Source: Mesorhizobium comanense (GTDB lineage Bacteria > Pseudomonadota > Alphaproteobacteria > Rhizobiales > Rhizobiaceae). From it: a DNA stretch of 64,000 bases. Numbering within the stretch: the stretch's first letter is position 1; each line of letters opens with the position of its first letter. Positions 42,906 through 52,356 of the stretch are shown one piece after another. The stretch covers positions 361,262-425,261 of the forward strand of contig NZ_SCNN01000003.1 of assembly GCF_005503535.1 (NCBI RefSeq), given 5' to 3'. Below the pieces are notes generated by a model that saw only the letters and a program-made list of their open reading frames with translations, did no database searches and was not told the DNA's origin. The translations under genes were made by a program, and so were the position numbers.

Positions 42906-44285
42906 ATGCTCGACAAGAAAACCAACCCCTCCCTTTTCAGCGGCAATGATCCGAACGCCTGGCTCGCCCAGAATGGTGTCAGCGAGGTCGAATGCCTGGT
43001 GCCCGACATGAACGGCGTGCTGCGCGGCAAGGCGCTGCCGACAGCCAAATTCCTGAAGGCGCTGGAAGACCGCGCGCTCTATTTGCCGAGCAGCGCTTTC
43101 CTGGTCAGCATCGATGGCCGCTATTCCGGCTCCATCGACGAGGGTTTTGCCTATTCGGACCCGGACATGCGCATGGTGCCCGATGTCTCGACGCTCAGCC
43201 TGGCGCCCGGCGCCGGAGCGGGCAAGGCCTATGTCTTTGCCGACGCCTTCCATATGGACGGCAGGCCGTGGATGGCCTCGCCGCGCCACGTGTTGCGCGC
43301 CGTGCTCGACCTCTATCGCCAACGCGGCTGGCGCGCGGTGGTGGCGCCGGAGGTCGAGTTTTATCTCACCGCGCCTAATCCCGATCCCGACAGGGTGCTG
43401 ACCGCGCCTGTCGGCGGCAATGGCCGCGCCGAAGGCGTGCAGCACCCCTACGACATGGCGGCACTCGAGGAATTCGAGCCGGTGATCCGGCGCGTCTATG
43501 ACTATGCGGCTGCCGCCGGCCTGCCGCTCGACACGCTGATCCATGAATCCGGGCCAGGGCAGCTCGAGATCAATCTCCTGCACGGCGAGGCGGTCCGGCT
43601 TGCCGACCAGGTGCTGCTTTTCAAGCGCCTGACCCGCCAGGCGGCGCAGCAATGCGGCATGCATGCGACCTTCATGGCCAAGCCGATCGCCGCGCAGGCG
43701 GGAAGCTCGATGCATCTGCACATGTCTGTTGTCGACGAAGCCGGCAACCCGCTTTTCGCCAGCGCCGACGACGCCGATACCGAGATGTTCGGCCATTTCA
43801 TCGGCGGCCTGCAGAAATACGTTCCGGAAATCATGCCGCTGTTCGCGCCGAACGTGAATTCCTACCGCCGCATCCGGCCAAACCATAGTGCGCCGGCCAA
43901 CATCGAATGGTCGCATGACAACCGCTCCTGCGGCCTGCGCGTGCCGGCCGGCGGGCGCATGGCGCGGCGGGTGGAGAACCGGCTGCCGGGCGCGGATTCC
44001 AATCCCTATCTGGCCATCGCCGGCTCGCTGCTTGCCGGCTATCTCGGTGTCGAGCAGAAGCTGGCGCGCTCGGCGGAAGCCTCTGGCAACGCCTACAAGA
44101 TCAAGAGCACGCTGCCCAAGACCATGGAGGAGGCGCTCGACCGTTTCGAGGCCTGCGGCCCGGTTCGAGAACTGCTCGGCGAGGACTTCTTCCAGACCTA
44201 TCTGCGCGTCAAGAGCGTCGAGCTCGACCTGTTCCAGAGCGTGGTGACGAGCTGGGAACGCGACCACCTGCTGCTGAAGGTGTAA
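42906..44285 (+). CDS. Glutamine synthetase-like gamma-glutamyl-amine ligase (PuuA-like)
   Basis: This 459-residue protein has the GS beta-grasp N-terminus (VECLVPDMNGVLRGKALP) and catalytic core. Metal and substrate residues are in VVAPEVEFYL, ESGPGQLEINL, the His in MHLHMSV, the NHSAPANIEW loop and the Arg-rich RRVENRLPGADSNPYL. This pattern is PuuA/GlnA4-type, not housekeeping GlnA. It ligates glutamate to an amine using ATP. It is followed two bases later by the PuuB-like oxidase, so together they should form a gamma-glutamylated amine and oxidise it. Confidence 0.88.
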   Translation: MLDKKTNPSLFSGNDPNAWLAQNGVSEVECLVPDMNGVLRGKALPTAKFLKALEDRALYLPSSAFLVSIDGRYSGSIDEGFAYSDPDMRMVPDVSTLSLAPGAGAGKAYVFADAFHMDGRPWMASPRHVLRAVLDLYRQRGWRAVVAPEVEFYLTAPNPDPDRVLTAPVGGNGRAEGVQHPYDMAALEEFEPVIRRVYDYAAAAGLPLDTLIHESGPGQLEINLLHGEAVRLADQVLLFKRLTRQAAQQCGMHATFMAKPIAAQAGSSMHLHMSVVDEAGNPLFASADDADTEMFGHFIGGLQKYVPEIMPLFAPNVNSYRRIRPNHSAPANIEWSHDNRSCGLRVPAGGRMARRVENRLPGADSNPYLAIAGSLLAGYLGVEQKLARSAEASGNAYKIKSTLPKTMEEALDRFEACGPVRELLGEDFFQTYLRVKSVELDLFQSVVTSWERDHLLLKV

Positions 44286-44287
44286 TC

Positions 44288-45586
44288 ATGGCATCTTCAA
44301 CGGGTTTCAATTCCGGCCTCGATATCGGCAAATCCTATTATGTCGCCACCGCCAATCCGGCGCCGGACCATCCGGCGCTCATTGGCGATGTCGAAGCAGA
44401 CCTGGTCGTCGTCGGCGGCGGCTGCACGGGCCTTTCGGCGGCCCTTCACGCCGCCGAACGCGGCCTGAAGGTGGTGCTGCTCGAAGGCGGCAGGATTGGC
44501 TGGGGCGCCTCGGGACGCAATGGCGGCCAGATGATCCCGGGCCTGCGCAAAGGCGCCAAGGGTCTGGTCAAGCTCTACGGGCCCGAGCGCGCCAAGGTGC
44601 TGTTCGATCTGGCCTTCGAGGCACGCGGCCTGGTGCTCGACATCATCGAGCGCCACAAGATCGATTGCGACCTGCGGCTGACCGGCCATCTCGTGGGCGC
44701 GGTCAACGGCTCCGATCTCAGGGATCTCGAGGACGAGGCCAAATGCCTGGAAAGCGTGATGAAGTTCCGCGAGGTCGAAATCCTGTCGGCGGCGGATGCG
44801 CGGGCCAAGGTCGACACGCCCTATCACGGCGCCATGTATGAGCCGCTCGGCGGCCACATGCATCCGTTGAACTACACGCTCGGGCTTGCCCGCGCGGCGG
44901 TCGCGGCCGGCGTTGTTATTCACGAGAATTCGGTTGCCGTGAAACTGGAGCGCGAACCCTCGATCCGGGTTTCGACGGCGAAGGGTTCGGTGCGGGCCAG
45001 GCATGTCGTGCTGGCGGGCGACGCGCTGCTTCACGGGCTGGAGCCGCGCGTCAACAGCCGCATCATGCCGGTCGGCAACTATATCGTCGCCACCGAGCCC
45101 CTGGAAGGCGCGCGCAACGTCATTCCGGCCAATGTGGCGGTCTCCGATACGCGTTTCGTCGTCAACTATTACCGCATGTCAGCGGACGGCCGGCTGCTGT
45201 TCGGCGGCGGCGAACGCTACACGCCGTCACCGCCAGCCGACATTGCCGGCTTCGTGCGGCCACACATGGAAGGTACATTCCCGCAGCTCAAGGGCTGCCG
45301 CATCGACCATGCCTGGGGCGGGCTGGTGTCGGTGACGACGTCGCGGCTGCCGCATGTCGGGCATTATGGCGAGGTCTATTTCGCGCATGGCTATTCCGGC
45401 AAGGGCGTCATCCTGTCGACGCTGTCGGGCAAACTGCTGGCCGAGGCCATTACGGGGAGTTCCGCGCGGCTCGACCTGTTCTCGACGCTGACGCCGCTGC
45501 CGTTCCCGGGTGGTACGGCGCTGCGCGGGCCGCTCTATGTGCTGGGCATGCTGTGGTACGCGATGCGGGATCGGATCAAGCATTGA
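44288..45586 (+). CDS. FAD-dependent amine oxidoreductase (PuuB-like, DAO family)
   Basis: This 432-residue DAO-fold flavoprotein has the FAD motif LVVVGGGCTGLSAALHAAER at ~39-58 and VLLEGGRIGWGASGRNGGQM, the GWGASGRNGGQ stretch being typical of PuuB. The C-terminal YFAHGYSGKGVILSTLSGKL completes the FAD site. It would oxidise a gamma-glutamyl-amine to the aldehyde with release of ammonia and H2O2. It is the last gene of the plus-strand arm; a shortened palindrome follows. Confidence 0.88.
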   Translation: MASSTGFNSGLDIGKSYYVATANPAPDHPALIGDVEADLVVVGGGCTGLSAALHAAERGLKVVLLEGGRIGWGASGRNGGQMIPGLRKGAKGLVKLYGPERAKVLFDLAFEARGLVLDIIERHKIDCDLRLTGHLVGAVNGSDLRDLEDEAKCLESVMKFREVEILSAADARAKVDTPYHGAMYEPLGGHMHPLNYTLGLARAAVAAGVVIHENSVAVKLEREPSIRVSTAKGSVRARHVVLAGDALLHGLEPRVNSRIMPVGNYIVATEPLEGARNVIPANVAVSDTRFVVNYYRMSADGRLLFGGGERYTPSPPADIAGFVRPHMEGTFPQLKGCRIDHAWGGLVSVTTSRLPHVGHYGEVYFAHGYSGKGVILSTLSGKLLAEAITGSSARLDLFSTLTPLPFPGGTALRGPLYVLGMLWYAMRDRIKH

Positions 45587-45645
45587 GACGGCATCGCCGT
45601 TGGTAAAGTTCGTAACGCCACGGAATAGAACCGTAGCGATCCTTC

Positions 45646-45679
45646 ACACCCCTCTCTGGCCTGCCGGCCAGAGGGGGTA
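45646..45679. repeat. Shortened family A palindrome
   Basis: The outer arms of family A are joined with only TGC between them: CACACCCCTCTCTGGCC, TGC, then CGGCCAGAGGGGGT. It lies between the convergent oxidase and IclR genes and could terminate both. Confidence 0.65.
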
Positions 45680-45713
45680 CTGTCCCGCCGGCGTTGAAGG
45701 CTGGTGAAGTCCC

Positions 45714-46484
45714 TCAAACGACAAAGAAATCTTCAATCCGCTGCCTGGCCTCCAGCAGCGCAGGCAGGATCTCCCGCTCCATCTCCGCGACGCTGAACCG
45801 AGCCGACTGCGTCGACACATTGATCGCCGCAACCGTGCGTTCGGCGCGATCGCGGATCGGCACGGCGATCGAACGCAGGCCGAGTTCCAGCTCTTCGTCG
45901 ACGACGGCAAAGCCGTCAGCCTTCGCCTTGCCAATGGCGTGCGCCAGCAACCGTTTGTCCACAATCGTCTTCGGCGTTCGTCTCTCGATGGCGGTCTGGC
46001 CGAGAAACGCCTCCAGTTCCCCCGGCGTCAGCCCGGCGAGAAGCACGCGCCCCATCGAGGTGCAATAGGCCGGCAACCTCGTGCCGACATCGAGCGAGAC
46101 GCTCAGGATGCGGCGGCCCGGAATGCGCGCGACATAGACGACGTCCTGGCCCGACAGGATCGCCGCCGAACAGGCTTCGTTCAACTGTGTGGCGACCGAG
46201 CGCATGATGGGGGCGGCGAAGCCCCAAAGCGAGGTGCCGCCGAGCCAGGTTCGGGCGACGGTCAGGAGACGCGGCGACAGCGAAAAGACGCGTCCATCCT
46301 GCGTGGCGTAACCGGTGGCGACGAGGGTCAGCAGAAAGCGGCGGGCGCCGGCGCGTGTCAGGCCGGCTTCCTCAGCCATTTCAGTCAAGGTCATGCCCTG
46401 GGGGTGGCGGGCGAGGATCTCCATCACGGCAAGGCCACGCTCGAGCGAGCCGACATGGTCACGGGAAACGGCTTCTTCTTCCAT
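45714..46484 (-). CDS. IclR-family regulator (PcaR-like)
   Basis: This 256-residue protein starts at ATG 46484 behind CGAGGAGACGAC. The N-terminal wHTH contains MTLTEMAEEAGLTRAGARRF and LLTLVATGYATQDGRVFSLS. An IclR effector domain follows with LSGQDVVYVARIPGRRILSV and AYCTSMGRVLLAGL, which resembles PcaR/PcaU/PobR-type regulators. It is divergent from the CoA-transferase/thiolase operon and a perfect palindrome lies between them. It probably responds to a beta-ketoadipate-pathway compound. Confidence 0.87.
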   Translation of the reverse strand: MEEEAVSRDHVGSLERGLAVMEILARHPQGMTLTEMAEEAGLTRAGARRFLLTLVATGYATQDGRVFSLSPRLLTVARTWLGGTSLWGFAAPIMRSVATQLNEACSAAILSGQDVVYVARIPGRRILSVSLDVGTRLPAYCTSMGRVLLAGLTPGELEAFLGQTAIERRTPKTIVDKRLLAHAIGKAKADGFAVVDEELELGLRSIAVPIRDRAERTVAAINVSTQSARFSVAEMEREILPALLEARQRIEDFFVV

Positions 46485-46565
46485 GTCGTCTCCTCGCGAT
46501 GGCGTCTTCTTCGGGATTGACTCCGCGACGCAGCCCGGCATAAAAGTATCGCATATAAAACATAT

Positions 46566-46580
46566 GTTCGCAATGCGAAC
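46566..46580. promoter_or_regulatory. Perfect 15-bp palindrome, candidate PcaR-type operator
   Basis: GTTCGCAATGCGAAC (7-1-7) is in the gap between the IclR regulator and the CoA-transferase genes. It closely resembles the GTTCGAT-type half sites bound by PcaR/PcaU regulators. It is 23 bases upstream of the CoA-transferase start codon, suited to act as repressor or activator site. Confidence 0.65.
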
Positions 46581-46603
46581 TTTTTGAATGCGGAGCCAAT
46601 GCG

Positions 46604-47461
46604 ATGGTCAAGTTTCTGCCGCTCAAACAGGCGGTCGCGGAGAACCTGAACAATGGCGACAGCGTCGCCTTCGAAGGCTTCACCCATCTGATCCCCACCG
46701 CCGCCGCCCACGAAGCGATCCGCCAGGGCTTTCGCGACCTGACCCTCATCCGCATGACGCCGGACCTGATCTACGACCAGATGATCGGCATGGGCATGGC
46801 CAAGAAAATCGTCTTCTCCTATGTCGGCAACCCCGGCGTCGGCCTGTTGCGGCGCGCCCGCGATGCCATCGAAAACGGCTTTCCCCGGCCGATCGAGGTC
46901 GAGGAGCACAGCCATGCCGGCATGGCCAACGCCTATGAGGCGGGCGCGGCAGGCCTGCCTTGCGCGGTGTTTCGCGGCTATCGCGGTGCCGGGCTGGCCG
47001 AGGTCAATCCCAACATCAGGTCGGTCACCTGTCCGTTCACCGGCGAGGTGCTGGCGGCGGTGCCTTCGATCCGGCCCGATGTCAGTTTCATCCACGCGCA
47101 GAAGGCGGACCGCAAAGGCAATGTGCTGGTCGAAGGCATTATCGGCATCCAGAAGGAGGCTGTGCTGGCGGCGAAACGCGCGGTTGTGACGGTCGAAGAG
47201 GTGGTCGACACTTTCGACGATCTGCACCCGAACCTGACCGTGCTGCCGCGCTGGACGATCGCGGCGATTTCCGTGGTGCCCGGCGGCTCGCACCCGTCCT
47301 ATGCGCATGGCTATTATGCGCGCGACAATGCCGCCTATCTCGAATGGGACGAGATCGCCGCCGACCGGGAAAAATTCCAGGCGTGGATGAAGGCCAACGT
47401 CATCGAGAAGGGTGCCGACGATTTCGCGGCGCGCGTCGAGCATCTGAGGAAAGCGGCATGA
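46604..47461 (+). CDS. pcaI: 3-oxoadipate CoA-transferase, alpha subunit (PcaI/CatI-like)
   Basis: This 285-residue subunit of a family I CoA-transferase has NNGDSVAFEGFTHLIPTAAA at the N-terminus, LTLIRMTPDLIYDQMIG, VRS-type region VNPNIRSVTCPFTGEVLAAV and IHAQKADRKGNVLVEGIIG. With thiolase downstream and an IclR regulator upstream, transfer of CoA from succinyl-CoA to 3-oxoadipate is the likely reaction. The glutaconate-CoA-transferase branch is close in sequence, so context decides. It overlaps the beta subunit gene (ATGA). Confidence 0.85.
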   Translation: MVKFLPLKQAVAENLNNGDSVAFEGFTHLIPTAAAHEAIRQGFRDLTLIRMTPDLIYDQMIGMGMAKKIVFSYVGNPGVGLLRRARDAIENGFPRPIEVEEHSHAGMANAYEAGAAGLPCAVFRGYRGAGLAEVNPNIRSVTCPFTGEVLAAVPSIRPDVSFIHAQKADRKGNVLVEGIIGIQKEAVLAAKRAVVTVEEVVDTFDDLHPNLTVLPRWTIAAISVVPGGSHPSYAHGYYARDNAAYLEWDEIAADREKFQAWMKANVIEKGADDFAARVEHLRKAA

Positions 47462-48264
47462 GCGACAACCGGACCCCCTTGGGCTTCACTCCCAACGAGA
47501 TGATGACGATCGCCGCCAGCCGCGCCTTGAAGAACGACGATGTCTGCTTCGTCGGCATCGGCGCGCCGTCGGCCGCCTGCAACGTGGCGCGGCTGACGCA
47601 CGCACCCGACATCACGCTGATCTATGAAAGCGGCACGATCGGGACCGCGCCCGACGTGCTGCCGCTGTCGATCGGCGACGGCGAATTGTGCGAGACCGCG
47701 GTCACCACCGTCGCGGTGCCGGAAATGTTCCGCTACTGGCTGCAGGGCGGCCGCATTTCGATCGGCTTCCTGGGTGCCGCCCAGCTCGACAAGTTCGGCA
47801 ACATCAACACCACGGTCATCGGCGACTATTTCCATCCCAAGACCCGGCTGCCGGGCGGTGGCGGGGCGCCGGAGATCGCGACCTCGTCGCAGCAGGTCTA
47901 CATCACCATGGCGCAGAGCAAGCGCGGCATGGTCGAAAAGATCGACTTCTTCACCTCCTTCGGTCACGGCGAGGGCGGCGACCATCGCAAGCGCCTTGGA
48001 ATCGACACGGCCGGCCCGACACTGCTGATCACCGATCTCGCCGTCTGGAAGCCGGATCCGGTGAGCAAGGAGTTCACCGTGGTCTCCCTGCATCCGGGCG
48101 TCACGCGACAGCAGGTGCAGGAGACCTGTGGCTGGGTGGTAAAGTTCGCCGAGGTGCTTGACGAGACGCCGGCGCCGAGCGAACTCGAACTGAAGACATT
48201 GCGCGACCTGCAGGCCCGCACCAAGGCGGCGCATGAGGGAACCGGAAAAGGGAAGGCTGCCTGA
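47458..48264 (+). CDS. pcaJ: 3-oxoadipate CoA-transferase, beta subunit (PcaJ/CatJ-like)
   Basis: This 268-residue partner starts at ATG 47458 inside the alpha stop. The catalytic Glu is in TLIYESGTIG. Other landmarks are FVGIGAPSAACNVARLTH, GRISIGFLGAAQLDKFGNIN and RLPGGGGAPEIATSS. Alpha and beta subunits form the active heteromer. The thiolase starts one base after its stop, so the three are one operon completing the path to central metabolism. Confidence 0.87.
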   Translation: MSDNRTPLGFTPNEMMTIAASRALKNDDVCFVGIGAPSAACNVARLTHAPDITLIYESGTIGTAPDVLPLSIGDGELCETAVTTVAVPEMFRYWLQGGRISIGFLGAAQLDKFGNINTTVIGDYFHPKTRLPGGGGAPEIATSSQQVYITMAQSKRGMVEKIDFFTSFGHGEGGDHRKRLGIDTAGPTLLITDLAVWKPDPVSKEFTVVSLHPGVTRQQVQETCGWVVKFAEVLDETPAPSELELKTLRDLQARTKAAHEGTGKGKAA

Positions 48265-48265
48265 C

Positions 48266-49471
<1,206 letters not shown>

Positions 49472-49485
49472 TCCGCAACTCTTCC

Positions 49486-49519
49486 GGCAGGCCAGACGGA
49501 AGATTCCATCAGGCCTGCC
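49486..49519 (+). terminator. Hairpin after the pcaIJF operon
   Basis: GGCAGGCC (49486-49493) pairs with GGCCTGCC (49512-49519), and inner GGAA/TTCC extends the stem with two mismatches. AAATTT follows, so a weak intrinsic terminator is plausible. It starts 14 bases after the thiolase stop. Confidence 0.6.
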
Positions 49520-49624
49520 AAATTTGACCATGTGGACAAAAGTCCGCACCCGTTCCATAGTTCCCCGTCTTGAATTTTTCACGAACGGCCGGCTCGACAC
49601 GGCTGTCGAACAGAGGGGAATGCA

Positions 49625-50656
49625 ATGGAAAACCGGAAGAAATCAGTCCAGATAAAACGCGACGGGCTGTCGCGGCGCAACGTGCTGGAGCTTGGCGCGC
49701 TTGGCCTCGCGGCCGCGATGCTGCCGGGCGCGGCGTTCGGCGCGGCGAAGAAATTGAAGGTGGCGGCGATCTTCGCCACGCCGATCGAGGAGCCGTGGGA
49801 CAACCAGGTGCATGTCGCGCTGCTGAAGGCGCAAAAGGAACTCGGCATCGAGTACAAATGGTCTGAAAAAGTACAGACCGCCGACTTCAGCCGCGTCATG
49901 CGTGAATATGCGCAAGGCGGATACGAGCTGGTGCTGGGCGACGCCTTCGCGGCCGAGCGCGAGTCGCGCCGCACCGCCAAGCAGTTCCCGAAGACCGCCT
50001 TCCTGTTCGGCTCGGGCGCCGGCCCGGCGGAACCCAATTTCGGCGTCTTCGACAACTGGATCCATGAGCCTGCCTATCTCTCCGGCATCATCGCCGGCAA
50101 GATGTCGAAGTCGGGCACGGTCGGCGCCGTCGCGGCGATGGGCATTCCGGAAGTGAACCGGCTGGTCAACGCCTTCTTCGCCGGCGCCAAGGAGGTCAAC
50201 CCGAACATCAAGAAGAAGGTCTCCTTCATCGGTTCCTTCTTCGATCCGCCCAAGGCCAAGGAAGCGGCGGTCGCCCAGATCGATGCCGGTGTCGACGTCA
50301 TCTATGCCGAGCGTTTCGGTGTCATCGAGGCGGCGGTCGACAAGAAGATCCTCGCCATCTCCAACATGTCCGACCAGTCGAGCCTCGGACCCGACACTGT
50401 GATCACCGGCCCGGTCTGGGACATGTATCCGACGGTCGAACAGGCGATCAAGCTGGTCAAGGCCGGCGTCTTCACCGCGCAGGACTATGGCGATTTCTCG
50501 CGCATGGCCAAGGGCGGTTCATCGCTCGCTCCCTACCACAAGTTCGACAAGACATTGCCTGCCGAGGTCAAGGACCTGGTCGAGAAGAAGAAGGCCGAGA
50601 TCCTCGAAGGCAATTTCCGGGTGGATGTGGACGAGAACACGCCGGTCTCGGACTGA
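49625..50656 (+). CDS. BMP-family (PnrA/Med-like) ABC transporter binding protein
   Basis: This 343-residue basic-membrane-protein family member has an extended N-terminus and a twin-arginine motif LSRRNVLELGALGLAAA, cleaved near AFGAA. The mature start LKVAAIFATPIEEPWDNQVH is typical. The ligand-pocket features VLGDAFA and GVFDNWIHEPAYLSGIIAGK match nucleoside-binding PnrA. It is first in an operon with an RbsA-type ATPase and two permeases, as in the YufNOPQ/BmpABC nucleoside importers. Ligand may be a nucleoside or related base. Confidence 0.87.
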   Translation: MENRKKSVQIKRDGLSRRNVLELGALGLAAAMLPGAAFGAAKKLKVAAIFATPIEEPWDNQVHVALLKAQKELGIEYKWSEKVQTADFSRVMREYAQGGYELVLGDAFAAERESRRTAKQFPKTAFLFGSGAGPAEPNFGVFDNWIHEPAYLSGIIAGKMSKSGTVGAVAAMGIPEVNRLVNAFFAGAKEVNPNIKKKVSFIGSFFDPPKAKEAAVAQIDAGVDVIYAERFGVIEAAVDKKILAISNMSDQSSLGPDTVITGPVWDMYPTVEQAIKLVKAGVFTAQDYGDFSRMAKGGSSLAPYHKFDKTLPAEVKDLVEKKKAEILEGNFRVDVDENTPVSD

Positions 50657-50663
50657 GTTCCTT

Positions 50664-50797
50664 ACCCTCCCCCTTGCGGGGGGGTCGATCCGCGAAGCGG
50701 ATCGGGGTGGGGTGGCTTCGGCGCCGCACCCCCACCCCGTCTCACGATCTTCGCTTCGCTACGACCGCGAGCCGACCCTCCCCACAAGGGGGAGGGT
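50664..50797. repeat. Palindromic intergenic element (family B, copy 2)
   Basis: It opens ACCCTCCCCCTTGCGGGGG and ends CCCCACAAGGGGGAGGGT, a terminal inverted repeat. CGATCCGC/GCGGATCG and a GGGGTGGGG/CCCCACCCC pair are inside. It matches 20525-20672 in arms and layout and likewise sits between binding-protein and ATPase genes. Confidence 0.85.
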
Positions 50798-50838
50798 GAG
50801 GAGCTGCTTAAACGCCACCTCTCAACGGGAAATGCCCT

Positions 50839-52356
50839 TTGTCCTTGCCCGCCCCACTCATCGAAATGCGCGGCATCACCAAGACCTTCGGCGCCGTCAA
50901 GGCGAACGAGGCTGTCGACCTGAGCGTCGCGCCCGGCGAAATTCTCGGTCTGCTCGGCGAGAACGGCGCCGGCAAGACGACGCTGATGAATGTGCTGTTC
51001 GGCGCTTATGCGCCCGATGCGGGCGAGATCCTGATCCAGGGCCAGAAGGTGCGGATCACCAGTTCGGCCGACGCGCTGGCCGCCGGCATCGGCATGGTGC
51101 ACCAGCATTTTCATCTCGCGCCGCGGCTGACGGTGCTGGAGAACCTTCTGATCGGCATTCGCGGCAAGGGCGGGCGGATCGATCGTGCCGGCGGGCTGGC
51201 GCGGCTTGCCGAAATCAGCCGGCAATATGGCCTGGCGCTTGACCCGGACCTGCCGGTCTCGGCGCTGTCCGTGGGCGAACAGCAGCGGCTGGAAATCATC
51301 AAGGCGCTGTTTCGCGGCGCCAGGCTCCTGATCCTCGACGAGCCGACCGCGGTGCTGGCGCCGAGCGAAGTCGAAGGGCTGTTTTCGGCGCTGCGCTCGA
51401 TGGCGGCGCAAGGGCTCGGCATCATCTTCATCTCGCACAAGCTCAACGAGGTGCGCGCGCTTACCCATCGCTGCACGGTGCTGCGGCATGGCCGTGTCGC
51501 CGGCCGCGTCGACGACCCCGCCAACACGACGTCGGCCGCGATGGCGGAGCTGATGTGCGGGCACGAGATCGTGCCGCCTGCGAGGGGGCCGTCGACGCCG
51601 GGCGAAGCGGTGCTGACACTCGACGGCATTTCCACGTCAAAGCATTCGGGCACGACGCTGCGCGACGTCTCGCTTGCCGTTCGTGCCGGCGAAATCCTCG
51701 GCATTGCCGGCGTGTCGGGCAATGGCCAGCAGGCTTTGGCCGAAGTGATTTCGGGCGTGCGCGCTCCCGACGCGGGCCAGATGACGATCGCCGGCCAGAA
51801 GGTGTCGCGGTTTTCGCCGCGCGAGGTGCAGGCGCTCGGCCTTGGCCGCATTCCGGAAGACCGCATGACGACCGGCCTGGTCACCAACCTGCCGCTCGCC
51901 GATTCCATGGTGCTGCCGCGCGTCGGCACGGCGGCATTCTCAAGCCGGGGGCTGCTCAAGCCCGACGCGATCCGTGCCTTCGCCGAAGAGCAGATCAAGG
52001 CCTACGATATCAGGTGCCCCGGACCGATGGTGCGGGCCGGCGCGCTGTCCGGCGGCAATCTGCAGAAGGCGCTCCTGGCGCGCGAGCTCGCCTTCGACCC
52101 GAAGGTCCTGATCGTCTCGCAACCGACGCGCGGCCTCGACATCGGCGCCGCCCGGTTCATCCACGAAAAGTTCCTCGCCATGCGCGCCAAGGGCTGCGGC
52201 ATCATCGTCATCGGCGAGGATCTGGAAGAGCTGCTGGTTCTGTGCGACCGCATCGCGGTGATGTATGAGGGCCGCATCGCCGGCACGCTTTCCAGCGCCG
52301 ATGCGACCGTCGCGCGGCTTGGCCTGCTGATGACCGGCGCGGAGGGGCACGGCTGA
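50839..52356 (+). CDS. Nucleoside-type ABC transporter ATPase, two NBDs
   Basis: This 505-residue protein with two fused NBDs starts at TTG 50839 (MSLPAPLIEMRGITKTFG) behind ACGGGA; the out-of-frame ATG at 50832 is not usable. NBD1 has GENGAGKTT, LSVGEQQRLEI and LLILDEPTAVLAP. NBD2 has the usual degenerate GVSGNGQQAL, LSGGNLQKALLARE and VSQPTRGLD, where the Walker B Glu is Gln. Stop and permease start overlap (TGATG). It energises the BMP-type importer. Confidence 0.88.
   Translation: MSLPAPLIEMRGITKTFGAVKANEAVDLSVAPGEILGLLGENGAGKTTLMNVLFGAYAPDAGEILIQGQKVRITSSADALAAGIGMVHQHFHLAPRLTVLENLLIGIRGKGGRIDRAGGLARLAEISRQYGLALDPDLPVSALSVGEQQRLEIIKALFRGARLLILDEPTAVLAPSEVEGLFSALRSMAAQGLGIIFISHKLNEVRALTHRCTVLRHGRVAGRVDDPANTTSAAMAELMCGHEIVPPARGPSTPGEAVLTLDGISTSKHSGTTLRDVSLAVRAGEILGIAGVSGNGQQALAEVISGVRAPDAGQMTIAGQKVSRFSPREVQALGLGRIPEDRMTTGLVTNLPLADSMVLPRVGTAAFSSRGLLKPDAIRAFAEEQIKAYDIRCPGPMVRAGALSGGNLQKALLARELAFDPKVLIVSQPTRGLDIGAARFIHEKFLAMRAKGCGIIVIGEDLEELLVLCDRIAVMYEGRIAGTLSSADATVARLGLLMTGAEGHG

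Noticed and set aside
42732..44267. Long minus-strand open frame opposite the PuuA-like gene
   Set aside because: Composition is His/Arg/Gly-rich with no motif; the plus strand has intact glutamine synthetase motifs and operon spacing.
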